NCBI GenBank assembly: GCA_016935235.1
Contig: JAFGRJ010000124.1
Coordinates: 1 to 45,377, forward strand
DNA length: 45,377 nt
Source: Candidatus Cloacimonadota bacterium
GTDB taxonomy: Bacteria > Cloacimonadota > Cloacimonadia > Cloacimonadales > TCS61
Direction of reading: 5' to 3'
In this document: positions 9,453-18,277 of the stretch, piece by piece
How the letters are laid out: every line of letters begins with the position of its first letter
Position numbering within the stretch: the first letter of the stretch is position 1
The notes under the pieces: generated by a model
Seen by the model: only the letters and a program-made list of their open reading frames with translations
Told to the model about the DNA's origin: nothing
Databases searched by the model: none
Program-made: the position numbers and the translations under genes

Positions 9453-10336
9453 GTATCCTCCCCTGATATCTGTTTCAAAATAATATCCCAGGAATTGTTT
9501 ATCTTCAGGATGATATTTTCGGCATCAGTCTCCATAATGGTTTTTCCCGCTATCATCGCGTCTGAGAATGATCTGGAAAAAGGTATTTCAGCCAGCAGGG
9601 CTATTTCCCTGCTGACCAGGAAATCCTTTATTTCTGAGCTTATCTTCTCATTGAGGTCGCATTTATTTATGATACATCCTGCTGGCAGTCCAAACTTGCT
9701 TAACAGTATGTGTACCCTTTGCAGATCGTGAAAGGCGGAGCGACTGGGCTCGGTTACCATGACAACATAACCTGCTCCGGCAAGAGATGATATCACTGGA
9801 CAACCGATACCGGGGGAACCATCTACCAGGATAATATTTATTTTCTCCTTCTCCGCCAGCTTTCTGGCTTCTTTTTTCACTTTTGTGACCAGCTTTCCGG
9901 AATTTTCCGCCCCTATATCAAGTTCTGCATGAACAAGGATATTATCAAATCTGGTCTGTGAAATCTGAAAAATTCCGACTTTTCTTTCCGGTAGTGAAAT
10001 AGCCTGCTCCGGGCATATATGGAAACAATATCCACAACCCTCGCAGGATAGAGGATCTACAGAAAATCCCGTTCCGCCCGCATTGATTGCGTGGAAGCGG
10101 CAGATCTGAAAACATCTGGCACATGACGAGCAGAGGGAAGTGTTTATTTTTGCTTCCACACCACTGAAAAAAATCTCGGAAAGAATAGCCTGTGGCCTCG
10201 TTACAAGATGCATATCGGCAGCATCAACATCGCAGTCAGCCAGGATACAGTTTCCCCCTAATAGATAAGACATGGCGGCAGTGATCGAGGTTTTCCCGGT
10301 TCCACCCTTGCCTGATATAAAAACGATCTCTTTCAT
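9449..10336 (-). CDS. MinD/Mrp-like P-loop ATPase with inserted 4Fe-4S ferredoxin domain
   Basis: Deviant Walker A 'SGKGGTGKTSIT'; 'CSSCARCFQICRF' and 'CEGCGYCFHICPEQAI'; 'ILVDGSPGIGCPVISS'. Confidence 0.92.
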   Translation of the reverse strand: MKEIVFISGKGGTGKTSITAAMSYLLGGNCILADCDVDAADMHLVTRPQAILSEIFFSGVEAKINTSLCSSCARCFQICRFHAINAGGTGFSVDPLSCEGCGYCFHICPEQAISLPERKVGIFQISQTRFDNILVHAELDIGAENSGKLVTKVKKEARKLAEKEKINIILVDGSPGIGCPVISSLAGAGYVVMVTEPSRSAFHDLQRVHILLSKFGLPAGCIINKCDLNEKISSEIKDFLVSREIALLAEIPFSRSFSDAMIAGKTIMETDAENIILKINNSWDIILKQISGEDT

Positions 10337-11187
10337 GCCAGTTGCAGGTTATTCGCTATTACACTCAAGGCTTCCCGGATCACCGGGATCTCCTGATACA
10401 ATAATCTGCCTGCGGAATATAGCTCCGCGGCTCTTCTCATGTAGGGTATACAGGCAATTATTCTGTAATTCGCAGAATGGCAGAATTCAATAATGGTACT
10501 GTCAAATTCATCTCCTGCCTGATTCAGGACAATGCTGAAGGATTTATCCAATTTCTCCATGGTTTTTATGGCCAGCTTCAGGTCATGAAAACCAAAAGGA
10601 GTTGGTTCTGTGACCAGAATTACATGTTCAGCGGATTTTGTGACCTCTAGCATGGGACATGATGTACCCGGGGGAGAATCAAATATGAGAAGATCGTCAC
10701 TTGCTGCAATTCCTTTCAGATAGGATATGGTAGCGGAGATAAGAGGTACTGCTGAGACCTGTCCTATCTCCAGGTGGCTGTCGACCAGCTGGAGTTTCTT
10801 GCTGATTATGGAATGATAGAGAATACCACCTGTTTCACCGTGCATGGGCAGGGATGAAGTGGGACATAATTCCGAACAGGCAAAGCAACTATGGCACAAC
10901 TCCGGGAAAAGCATTATTCGATCCGGTATTTTCAGAACTGCGTTAAATCTGCATAATTCCTGACACTTACCGCACATTATGCAGGTGCGTTCAATCCACT
11001 CCGGGATCATCCTGCATATCTTTTCGGAATGAACCTGCCTTCCTTTTAAAAAAATACCGGAATTCGGTTCTTCCACATCAAGATCAGCCAATATAACCTT
11101 CCGCTTCTCCGCCAGAAATGCCGAGAGATTCACCGCCAGGGTAGTTTTTCCTGTTCCACCTTTACCGCTGGCTATGGCAATGATCAA
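10333..11187 (-). CDS. MinD/Mrp-like P-loop ATPase with inserted 4Fe-4S ferredoxin domain (paralog of the neighbour)
   Basis: 'ASGKGGTGKTTLAVNLSAFLAEKRKVILADLDVEEPN'; 'CIMCGKCQELCRF', 'CHSCFACSELCP'. Confidence 0.92.
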   Translation of the reverse strand: MIIAIASGKGGTGKTTLAVNLSAFLAEKRKVILADLDVEEPNSGIFLKGRQVHSEKICRMIPEWIERTCIMCGKCQELCRFNAVLKIPDRIMLFPELCHSCFACSELCPTSSLPMHGETGGILYHSIISKKLQLVDSHLEIGQVSAVPLISATISYLKGIAASDDLLIFDSPPGTSCPMLEVTKSAEHVILVTEPTPFGFHDLKLAIKTMEKLDKSFSIVLNQAGDEFDSTIIEFCHSANYRIIACIPYMRRAAELYSAGRLLYQEIPVIREALSVIANNLQLA

Positions 11188-11438
11188 TCCACTACCTCAA
11201 TTTCCTTGATCTGCCTGGCAGTGCTTTCAGGTATTTTCCCTTGTTCAGGTTGGCTTATTCTTTGTCTGATGCTATTATAAAGCCGCTTTAATCTGCTTTC
11301 AGGTTTCGTCAGATCCTCGATAATATACCCGGCTAACCCGGAAACTATCGTGAAAAGAAGAGCTCCCGAACTTCGACCTGACTTCCTGCTGTCCCCGCTA
11401 TACCGATTAACCCTTTCTCTCTTTCGCAATCTTAACAT
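11184..11438 (-). CDS. Hypothetical small basic protein of the NifX/MinD cluster
   Basis: ORF with start trimmed to M31 of the supplied ORF; ATGA overlap with the downstream MinD-like gene; no family recognised. Confidence 0.5.
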   Translation of the reverse strand: MLRLRKRERVNRYSGDSRKSGRSSGALLFTIVSGLAGYIIEDLTKPESRLKRLYNSIRQRISQPEQGKIPESTARQIKEIEVVD

Positions 11439-11463
11439 CTGTGTTCTCACGCAGGGGATTTTT

Positions 11464-11772
11464 TTACTTTTCTTTCTTCTTGTTTTCCAGAGCTTCCAGC
11501 CTTGACCGCATTGCGTCCAGTTGACCATTCATTCTCTCGATTTCTTTCTCGAGAAATTCCTTTTCATCGTACTCTACCGGTTCTGGGTAAGGATAATACT
11601 CAGGCATATATCTGCGAAATCCCCCGAAAAAACGGCGAAATCCCATCCTCAGATGACGGCGTGGCTGATAAGGATTGGCATATCCGGGTCGATCATAACC
11701 TGCACAATAACCTGCCCCTCTTCCAGTCATGGGACCAAATCCATCCGGTCCAGTTCTATCTCCTCTTGGCAT
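11464..11772 (-). CDS. DUF5320-like protein
   Basis: 'MPRGDRTGPDGFGPMTGRGAGYCAGYDRPG' Gly/Arg-rich N-terminus and C-terminal coiled coil, typical of DUF5320. Confidence 0.8.
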   Translation of the reverse strand: MPRGDRTGPDGFGPMTGRGAGYCAGYDRPGYANPYQPRRHLRMGFRRFFGGFRRYMPEYYPYPEPVEYDEKEFLEKEIERMNGQLDAMRSRLEALENKKKEK

Positions 11773-11774
11773 AA

Positions 11775-12227
11775 TTACCTCCCTCGTCTTTTTCTTTTTG
11801 CACAACAATTACCATGACCGAAACCACCAGCAAGATCTAGCAGATTTGCCGAATCGCAGGCAGGACAGGAGACAATAGGCTGGGTGAAATCATTTTTGAA
11901 CAAATGCCCACAATCCAGACAACGGATCAGATTTCCCCGGAAATGAATATTTCCTCCCGCGATAACGAGCTCTCTACCTTCTATCAGAAATTCAGCTATT
12001 TTGCTGCGGGCTTTTTCGATCAACCTGGTGAAAGTTGACCGTGAGATTTCCATCTCATCAGCTGCTGACAGATGATCGTGCCCCAGAAAATCAGCAAGCC
12101 GGATTGCCTCGAATTCATCAAGACTGAGCTGAATCGGGGTTAACTGGCTGCGCTGGATCCTTATGGGCTTGAATTCAGTATAGAGCGGTGGCTGTCTCAC
12201 TGTTCTCTCTTTCTGTGGTCGAGTCAT
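11775..12227 (-). CDS. DUF134 family putative DNA-binding protein with C-terminal zinc ribbon
   Basis: 'LTPIQLSLDEFEAIRLADFLGHDHLSAADEMEISRSTFTRLIEKARSKIAEFLIEGREL'; CxxC pairs 'CLDCGHLF...CPACDS'; RBS aaaggag before 12227. Confidence 0.88.
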   Translation of the reverse strand: MTRPQKERTVRQPPLYTEFKPIRIQRSQLTPIQLSLDEFEAIRLADFLGHDHLSAADEMEISRSTFTRLIEKARSKIAEFLIEGRELVIAGGNIHFRGNLIRCLDCGHLFKNDFTQPIVSCPACDSANLLDLAGGFGHGNCCAKRKRRGR

Positions 12228-12318
12228 GCATTCTCCTTTATCATGGGAGGCATTATTTTGCACATATGTTCATTAGTCAAGCAAAAATTTACTGCAGTCA
12301 GTTAAAAGATATCAGAAT

Positions 12319-12555
12319 TCAACGGGAATAGAATTCCTCCAGGATATTTATTATTTCCTGCTGTCTCTGGCTGGCTTCTTCCTCTGTGGGAAAGGACAGG
12401 ACAAATTTAGAGAATTCTTTACTATCGTAACCGAGTTCCAGATAAAATTCTTTCAACTTGTTATTGTAATTGATCATGGAGATATAGGATATCCTGGAAA
12501 GAAGGATTTTATATCCGGCATAGGTAGAATTTGCGAGTTCCAGAAAGACCGACAT
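12319..12555 (-). CDS. Hypothetical protein (78 aa)
   Basis: ORF only, in an otherwise unexplained gap on the coding strand. Confidence 0.5.
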   Translation of the reverse strand: MSVFLELANSTYAGYKILLSRISYISMINYNNKLKEFYLELGYDSKEFSKFVLSFPTEEEASQRQQEIINILEEFYSR

Positions 12556-12595
12556 AGTTACCTCGTATTCTTATATTGGAGCTGATTCCGCCAGG

Positions 12596-12919
12596 TCAGC
12601 TTTGTTTGTTGATTTCTTCCTCCGCCCAGTTCAGGGCAGCTGCCACGTTGGGAAAGCCGATGGTGCTGGTGAGGGCGATAAGAGCGTGGAATATTTCGTC
12701 CTTGGATGCACCGGCTTCTAGGGCACGTCTTACGTGACTGTGCACGGAACCTTCCGATCTGATGGCAGCGGCTCCTCCCAGCTGAATTAGCTGCAGGAAT
12801 TTTTCTTTCAGGGGACCTTCCTGTCGTGCTGTTTTGCCCATTTTTTCAACAGATTTGATAAATTCTGGATATTTTTCTTTAAGATAATTATACCATGCGG
12901 GTGTGTTATGGTCTGACAT
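12596..12919 (-). CDS. Carboxymuconolactone decarboxylase/AhpD-fold family protein
   Basis: 'FLQLIQLGGAAAIRSEGSVHSHVRRALEAGASKDEIFHALIALTSTIGFPNVAAAL'. Confidence 0.8.
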   Translation of the reverse strand: MSDHNTPAWYNYLKEKYPEFIKSVEKMGKTARQEGPLKEKFLQLIQLGGAAAIRSEGSVHSHVRRALEAGASKDEIFHALIALTSTIGFPNVAAALNWAEEEINKQS

Positions 12920-12973
12920 TTTTACCTCCTGCATGTAAATTACAGAGAAGATTAGGATAACACAAGGAAAATA

Positions 12974-13912
12974 TTAGGTCTTGTTAATCAGATAGAAATT
13001 ATTGTTTTTCTGACGCTCCGTTCTGATGATATTTCTCTCCAGAAGATCAGCCAGATATTTGCCGAGTTCATTGGGATGGAGGTTTAAAGCCTTTGCCAGA
13101 TCTTCGCTGGTGGCAGGTCTCCTTTTCAGAAAATCAATGATTGTTCCCTCAAAATCGGAGTCTAATCTTGTGATGTCATCGGTGAAAGTTTTCCTGGTTA
13201 TATATTCTGCAGGTAAGGGGGCAAAGAACCTGACAATTTTCTTTAATTTCTCTTCCGTAGGGTCAGTTACCCATTTTTCTGTTCCGGGTCGATCAAGAGT
13301 ATTGATCTGAATTTTATCGGGTTTGATTTTGTTAACTGCCAGACGGAGATGATGCAATTCCTGTTCGGTATCGTTCAAACCGGGAATTATAAAGATTTCC
13401 AGCCAGATTTGCCCCTGAAATTCATTTCTCAGCTGGATTAATCCCGTAATTATATCGGCAGCGCTTATCCCTGGGGCAGGGCGGTTAATTTTCCGGAAGA
13501 TTTTTTCGCTGGCAGCATCGAGAGAAGGGAGGATGAGATCGATTTTTTTAAGATCCTGCCTTACTTCCGGTTGCGGGAGCAGAGAGGAATTTGTCAGCAG
13601 TGCCAGAGCATATTGAGGAAACTCGGTTTTCAGAAAGGCGGTTATTTCTCTGATGCCACTATGCAGGGTAGGTTCCCCGGAGCCGGAGAAAGTTATGAAA
13701 TCCAGAAGTGGCTTGGACTTCAGATAATCTGTCAATTCCTTGATTAAACCTGCTACCGGGATATATTCCTTTCTGGTGCTGGTAAGATGTGTGGTTGCTC
13801 CCAATTCACAATAAACGCAATTAAAACTGCAGTATTTAAAGGGAACCAGATCCACACCCAGTGATATTCCCAGGCGTCGGGATGGTACGGGTCCGAAGAG
13901 GTGCTTATACAT
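12974..13912 (-). CDS. Radical SAM protein (COG0731-like)
   Basis: 'FGPVPSRRLGISLGVDLVPFKYCSFNCVYCELG' with CxxxCxxC; 'TFSGSGEPTLH'. Confidence 0.9.
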   Translation of the reverse strand: MYKHLFGPVPSRRLGISLGVDLVPFKYCSFNCVYCELGATTHLTSTRKEYIPVAGLIKELTDYLKSKPLLDFITFSGSGEPTLHSGIREITAFLKTEFPQYALALLTNSSLLPQPEVRQDLKKIDLILPSLDAASEKIFRKINRPAPGISAADIITGLIQLRNEFQGQIWLEIFIIPGLNDTEQELHHLRLAVNKIKPDKIQINTLDRPGTEKWVTDPTEEKLKKIVRFFAPLPAEYITRKTFTDDITRLDSDFEGTIIDFLKRRPATSEDLAKALNLHPNELGKYLADLLERNIIRTERQKNNNFYLINKT

Positions 13913-13943
13913 AATTTTTCTGAGAACTTATGGTTGATTTATC

Positions 13944-15608
13944 CTATATCTTTTCTTTGATCTGATTTTCCACGTTCAGAGCGGTATTGTTGATATGGTC
14001 CAGCATTTCCTCCACCCTGGTCATGATCTCGAACTTGAATTTTTCATCCTTAATACCGGACATATTTATTTTAATGTTAAGGTAAGCGCTCTTGGCGGCG
14101 GCGTTAGCGTTTATTGCAGCCACTCCCGCATCGGATAGAGCATTGCTGTTCCCTATCATACTGATCCTGGCTGCCAGATCCACTGCTTCTCCAGCTGACT
14201 GCAGCGTCGCCAGAGGCACCATGACAGCGGCCTTGGTTGCACTCTCCATTATTTGCTCTCTTTCTTCTTGCTGCTCCGGGGTTTGTTTCGGTAAGCGGCT
14301 AGCCTCCATCATTTTGTTGAACGCTTCAGTATCTTTATCAATCAACTCCAGTGCTTTTTTCTGGATTTCCTGACCCTGTTCAGCAATTTGATTAGCTTCC
14401 TGCCAGACTTTCTCGTAATTTTTTTTCCCGAAAGTGAGATTTGCCACCATGGCAGAAAGAGCACCGGACAGAACTGCACAAAGAGCCGCCACACTACCGC
14501 CACCGGGAGCCGGGGAATCGGAAGAAAGTTCGGCGGCGAAATCTTCCACCGGGAGGTTTACCAGATTGTTTTTATTCCTGATAGCGTATTCGATAATCTT
14601 CTCATTGGTGGCGAAAGGTACTAGATCATCCAGTCCCATGGACTGGATGGCAGTTTCGATAATCATCTTTTCAGGGATACCGCTGCATTCCCCCAGGCGA
14701 TTCAGGTAATATTTCCCGGCAGCGATGATGGCAGCTTTGGGGATGAGCCCCACCAACTCGCTTCCGGTGACCTGGATACCCTTCTGCATTGCCAGTTCAC
14801 GGATTTTTTCCAGAACCAGATGAGGAGGAGTTATCTTATAGTTGGTAAGATTAATACTTATCTGAGCTCTTCTGTATTCATCAATGTACCAGCCCACTGC
14901 TTTACAGTGCTTGAAAAAACCCGGTTCCCTGATTCGGGAACCTTCCTCGTCCGTTACTACGTTGCTTTTCCTGTCTCTTTTCAGGCGACCTTTCTCCCTG
15001 ATCATAAGGGCCAGGTCGTGGGCTTTTTTCTTATCACGGGTATTGAGATTGATGTTATAGGCGATAAGAAATTCCCGGGCGCTGATGGCAGTTGCCCCGG
15101 AGCGGACGTTGAATTTCTGGGGACCGTAATCAGGTTTCCAGACGGGATCCTTCATTTTCTCGGGGAGAGCCTCATATTCTCCCTTTCTTACTTCGGCCAG
15201 ATTCCGCCATTCCGGTTTTGTGGCGGCATACTCGTAAAGGTAAACTGGTATTCCCAGTTCTTCGCCTACTCTTTTTCCCAGTTTATGGGCCAGTTGCACG
15301 CATTCTTCCATCGTAATATCGGATACAGGTACAAAAGGACAAACATCAGTTGCCCCCATCCTGGGATGAGCTCCCGAATGTTTGCTCATGTCTATCAATT
15401 CGGCAGCTTTCTTTATGGCCTGAAAAGCACCTTCCACAACACTTTCCGGATCTCCCACAAAAGTAACTACCGTGCGATTGGTATCGGCACCGGGGTCAAC
15501 ATCAAGAAGAGTTACACCTTTCACCGAACGTATCGCATCAGCTATAGCATCAAGGATCTTATGGTCTCTGCCTTCACTGAAATTTGGAACGCATTCAACT
15601 ATTTTCAT
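13944..15608 (-). CDS. ftcD: Bifunctional glutamate formimidoyltransferase / formimidoyl-THF cyclodeaminase
   Basis: 'MKIVECVPNFSEGRDHKILDAIADAI', 'HSGAHPRMGATDVCPFVPV', C-terminal 'SDSPAPGGGSVAALCAVLSGALSAMVANLT'. Confidence 0.93.
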   Translation of the reverse strand: MKIVECVPNFSEGRDHKILDAIADAIRSVKGVTLLDVDPGADTNRTVVTFVGDPESVVEGAFQAIKKAAELIDMSKHSGAHPRMGATDVCPFVPVSDITMEECVQLAHKLGKRVGEELGIPVYLYEYAATKPEWRNLAEVRKGEYEALPEKMKDPVWKPDYGPQKFNVRSGATAISAREFLIAYNINLNTRDKKKAHDLALMIREKGRLKRDRKSNVVTDEEGSRIREPGFFKHCKAVGWYIDEYRRAQISINLTNYKITPPHLVLEKIRELAMQKGIQVTGSELVGLIPKAAIIAAGKYYLNRLGECSGIPEKMIIETAIQSMGLDDLVPFATNEKIIEYAIRNKNNLVNLPVEDFAAELSSDSPAPGGGSVAALCAVLSGALSAMVANLTFGKKNYEKVWQEANQIAEQGQEIQKKALELIDKDTEAFNKMMEASRLPKQTPEQQEEREQIMESATKAAVMVPLATLQSAGEAVDLAARISMIGNSNALSDAGVAAINANAAAKSAYLNIKINMSGIKDEKFKFEIMTRVEEMLDHINNTALNVENQIKEKI

Positions 15609-15795
15609 GAAACCTCCGATCAATCAGTTAATATTCATTTTCCACAGGCAGTAGCACGTTTTACCGATCTTCTCTATGAAATCAACCTGGCTTTATAACC
15701 TGATATATTAAGGATATTCTGCATTTTCAACACCTGTTTGCTAACTTCAATTATCTGACTAAAATCAAGGTCATATCAGTCAAATAATTTATCAA

Positions 15796-17019
15796 TTAAT
15801 TTGCCTGATAGACTGATTTACCGGCTATCCAGACGGATTTTACCCTAAATTTATCTCCCAGAAAGAGAAGATCGGAAAGGAGGTCTTCCTTGCTTTTCTG
15901 TGCCAGGTCGGGTATCTCGATAAAAGTAAGGTCAGCTTCCTTGCCAGCAATGATAGAACCCAGATGATCATCTTTTCCCAATGATGCTGCTCCGGCCAGA
16001 GTAGCTCTATAGAAAGCCTCGCTGGGAGTGACTGTCTGTTCTGGTTGGCGATAATTGTACATTTTCATGGTATTCAGCATTGAAAGGGAGGTGCCAGCGC
16101 CGACATCGGTTCCCAGGGCGAAAGCGATTCCGGCTTTTTTTATCTTGTCCAGGGGGAAAGTACCGCTCTTCAGGAAGAAATTTGAGTCAGGGCAGTGGAT
16201 AATCTTGCTGTTATGATTCCTGATAATTTTCAACTCTGCTTCTTCCATGTGAATAGCATGTGCCAGAAGTGTCCGGGAATGCAGCAGATTGTGTGCTTCA
16301 TAGACTTCGGCGTAATTACGGAAATTCGGAAAAAGCTCTCTGACCATTTTGATTTCCTGCAGGTTCTCGGAAATATGGGTTTGGATGAAGATATTGTTTT
16401 TCGTGGTAAAATCGCCGACCATGTGCAGCAAACGGCTGGAACAGACCGGTGCGAAGCGTGGTGAGAAGGCGTATTCCAGCAGGGGTGTTGCTTTATGCCA
16501 GCGCTCGCAAAGAGTAACACTTTCCTGAAAGGACTGGTCAGTATTTTCCTGCAGGTGGTATGAGTTACTGTTGTCCATCATGGTTTTGCCCATGATGATC
16601 CGTACACCCATTTCAGACGCAGTCTGGAAAGCTATATTACAGGCAGCGAAGAAAGGGGCTGTATAGATAACGGCAGTGGTGGTTCCATTTCTTATTAATT
16701 CATGGAAGAAATCAATACTGATCTGATGGGCAAAATCCAGGTTTTGTGATTTATTCTCTTCGGAAAAAATATGGTCTCTCAACCAGGGCATAAGGCTGGC
16801 ACTGAATCTGCCCCGGGAATGCAACTGGGAAAGATGCACATGAGCATCAATAAATCCTGGCAAACAGAGGTAACCGGAGAGATCGATGTAATCAGGTTCC
16901 GGGCAGTGGGTAATGATCTGTTCTATGCGGGAGCCGGTTATTTTAATGTAAGTGTGCGGGAGATATTCGGTCTGTTCTGGGTCAAGAGGATTCAGAATAT
17001 TGGTTTTAAGCAGTGGCAT
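15796..17019 (-). CDS. Amidohydrolase, guanine deaminase-like
   Basis: 'LPGFIDAHVHLSQ', 'FSPRFAPVCSSRLL', 'QTHISEN', 'HCPDSNFFLKSGTFPL', 'GTDVGAGTSLSMLNTM' follow the GuaD pattern. Confidence 0.8.
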   Translation of the reverse strand: MPLLKTNILNPLDPEQTEYLPHTYIKITGSRIEQIITHCPEPDYIDLSGYLCLPGFIDAHVHLSQLHSRGRFSASLMPWLRDHIFSEENKSQNLDFAHQISIDFFHELIRNGTTTAVIYTAPFFAACNIAFQTASEMGVRIIMGKTMMDNSNSYHLQENTDQSFQESVTLCERWHKATPLLEYAFSPRFAPVCSSRLLHMVGDFTTKNNIFIQTHISENLQEIKMVRELFPNFRNYAEVYEAHNLLHSRTLLAHAIHMEEAELKIIRNHNSKIIHCPDSNFFLKSGTFPLDKIKKAGIAFALGTDVGAGTSLSMLNTMKMYNYRQPEQTVTPSEAFYRATLAGAASLGKDDHLGSIIAGKEADLTFIEIPDLAQKSKEDLLSDLLFLGDKFRVKSVWIAGKSVYQAN

Positions 17020-18277
17020 CAGGTTCTTTTTCCTGGCGGGTCATTTCTACTTTCATGATTTTGGTGCTGGTTGCCTGAACTATTTTGATTTCCCATTCGT
17101 TGATTTTAATGTTAGTATTGCGCGCCGGAATTTTGGCCAGTCTGTCAATAATCAAACCAGCAATGGTTTCGTAGTCTCCTTCTGGAAGGTTCATTTCGTA
17201 TTCATCGTTGAGAAAATCAATCTCGACAAAACCCTGCACCAGAAAAGTATTATCATCAAGTTTCTCGATCTCGCTGGTGGTGGTGTCGTATTCATCCTGG
17301 ATTTCCCCGACAATTTCCTCCAGGATGTCTTCCACTGTGACCAGTCCCGCCGTGCCCCCGAAGGAATCGACAATTATCGCTATACTGATCTTGTGGTTCT
17401 GCATCTGGCTCAGCAGTTTGTTAACATCCATTGCTTCTGGAGCGAAATAAGCTTTGCGCATGAAATCCTTGGCGGTGAGATTATTGGTGGTGGTGGTACT
17501 TTTAAGTAGGTCATAGATGATCAGAATGCCTGTTATGGAATCCAGGTCCTGGTCATAAACAGGGAACCTTGTATATCCTTCTTTCTTGGCTACTTCGATC
17601 ACCTTTTCCAGAGGCATATCCTGGGGGAGGGCAACGATTTCCGTGCGATGAATCATCACATTTTCAGCCTTCAGTTCGCTGAATTCCAGGGCTTCTTCCA
17701 GCATCTCCCGCTGATGAGCATGCAGAATACCGTCATCTTCCGTCTGGGTAAGCATGTAGGATATATCTTCCCTGCTGATGAGGTGATATCCGGGTTGATT
17801 GGGGAGTTTAAAGAGTTTCAGGAGGAAACTGTTCAGCAAGGCTACGATTTTCACAAAAGGTCGCAGCAGCAGGTGCAGCAGATTCAGAAGCGGGAAGAAG
17901 CGCGGCACAATTGTATTTGGTTTTTCCCGGCATACAGCTTTAGGGATTATTTCTGCGAAAATAAGCAGGATCCCGGCCAGGATCAGACTACCCATTTCCT
18001 CGGAAATACCTTTCAAACCGTGTTGTCGGAGGTAATTGAGCAGGTAGATGCTCAGTGATGAGACAATGACTACGGATATATTTGTTCCGAATAAAGTGGT
18101 ACCGAATAACCGGTCAGGATTCTCCAGGAAGTTCAGAATCTGTTTCTTTTTACCACTGTCCTTGGCATCCTGTTCCAGTTTTAACCTGTCGACGGAAATC
18201 AGTCCCGTTTCCATTCCGGAGAAAAAACCAGCCAGAAGGAAAAAAATAACAATAATAAAAATCGAAACGATAATCAT
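17006..18277 (-). CDS. CNNM/CorC (HlyC-like) transporter with DUF21, CBS pair and CorC_HlyC domain
   Basis: N-terminal TM region 'FFLLAGFFSGMETGLISVDRLKL'; 'GGTAGLVTVEDILEEIVGEIQDEYD'. Confidence 0.9.
   Translation of the reverse strand: MIIVSIFIIVIFFLLAGFFSGMETGLISVDRLKLEQDAKDSGKKKQILNFLENPDRLFGTTLFGTNISVVIVSSLSIYLLNYLRQHGLKGISEEMGSLILAGILLIFAEIIPKAVCREKPNTIVPRFFPLLNLLHLLLRPFVKIVALLNSFLLKLFKLPNQPGYHLISREDISYMLTQTEDDGILHAHQREMLEEALEFSELKAENVMIHRTEIVALPQDMPLEKVIEVAKKEGYTRFPVYDQDLDSITGILIIYDLLKSTTTTNNLTAKDFMRKAYFAPEAMDVNKLLSQMQNHKISIAIIVDSFGGTAGLVTVEDILEEIVGEIQDEYDTTTSEIEKLDDNTFLVQGFVEIDFLNDEYEMNLPEGDYETIAGLIIDRLAKIPARNTNIKINEWEIKIVQATSTKIMKVEMTRQEKEPDATA

Noticed and set aside
11464-11528. 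Long 5' extension of the 114-aa ORF 11184-11528 overlapping DUF5320
   Set aside because: The extension overlaps the DUF5320 coding end out of frame; a start near 11438, after the DUF5320 stop, is more plausible.
12975-13912. Radical SAM gene as a peptide-modifying (RiPP) maturase
   Set aside because: The N-terminal PVPSRRLGxSLG pattern fits the stand-alone COG0731-type family, and no candidate precursor peptide with a repeated core is adjacent.
14820-15698. 292-aa plus-strand ORF opposite ftcD
   Set aside because: Antisense to conserved ftcD; no recognisable domain.
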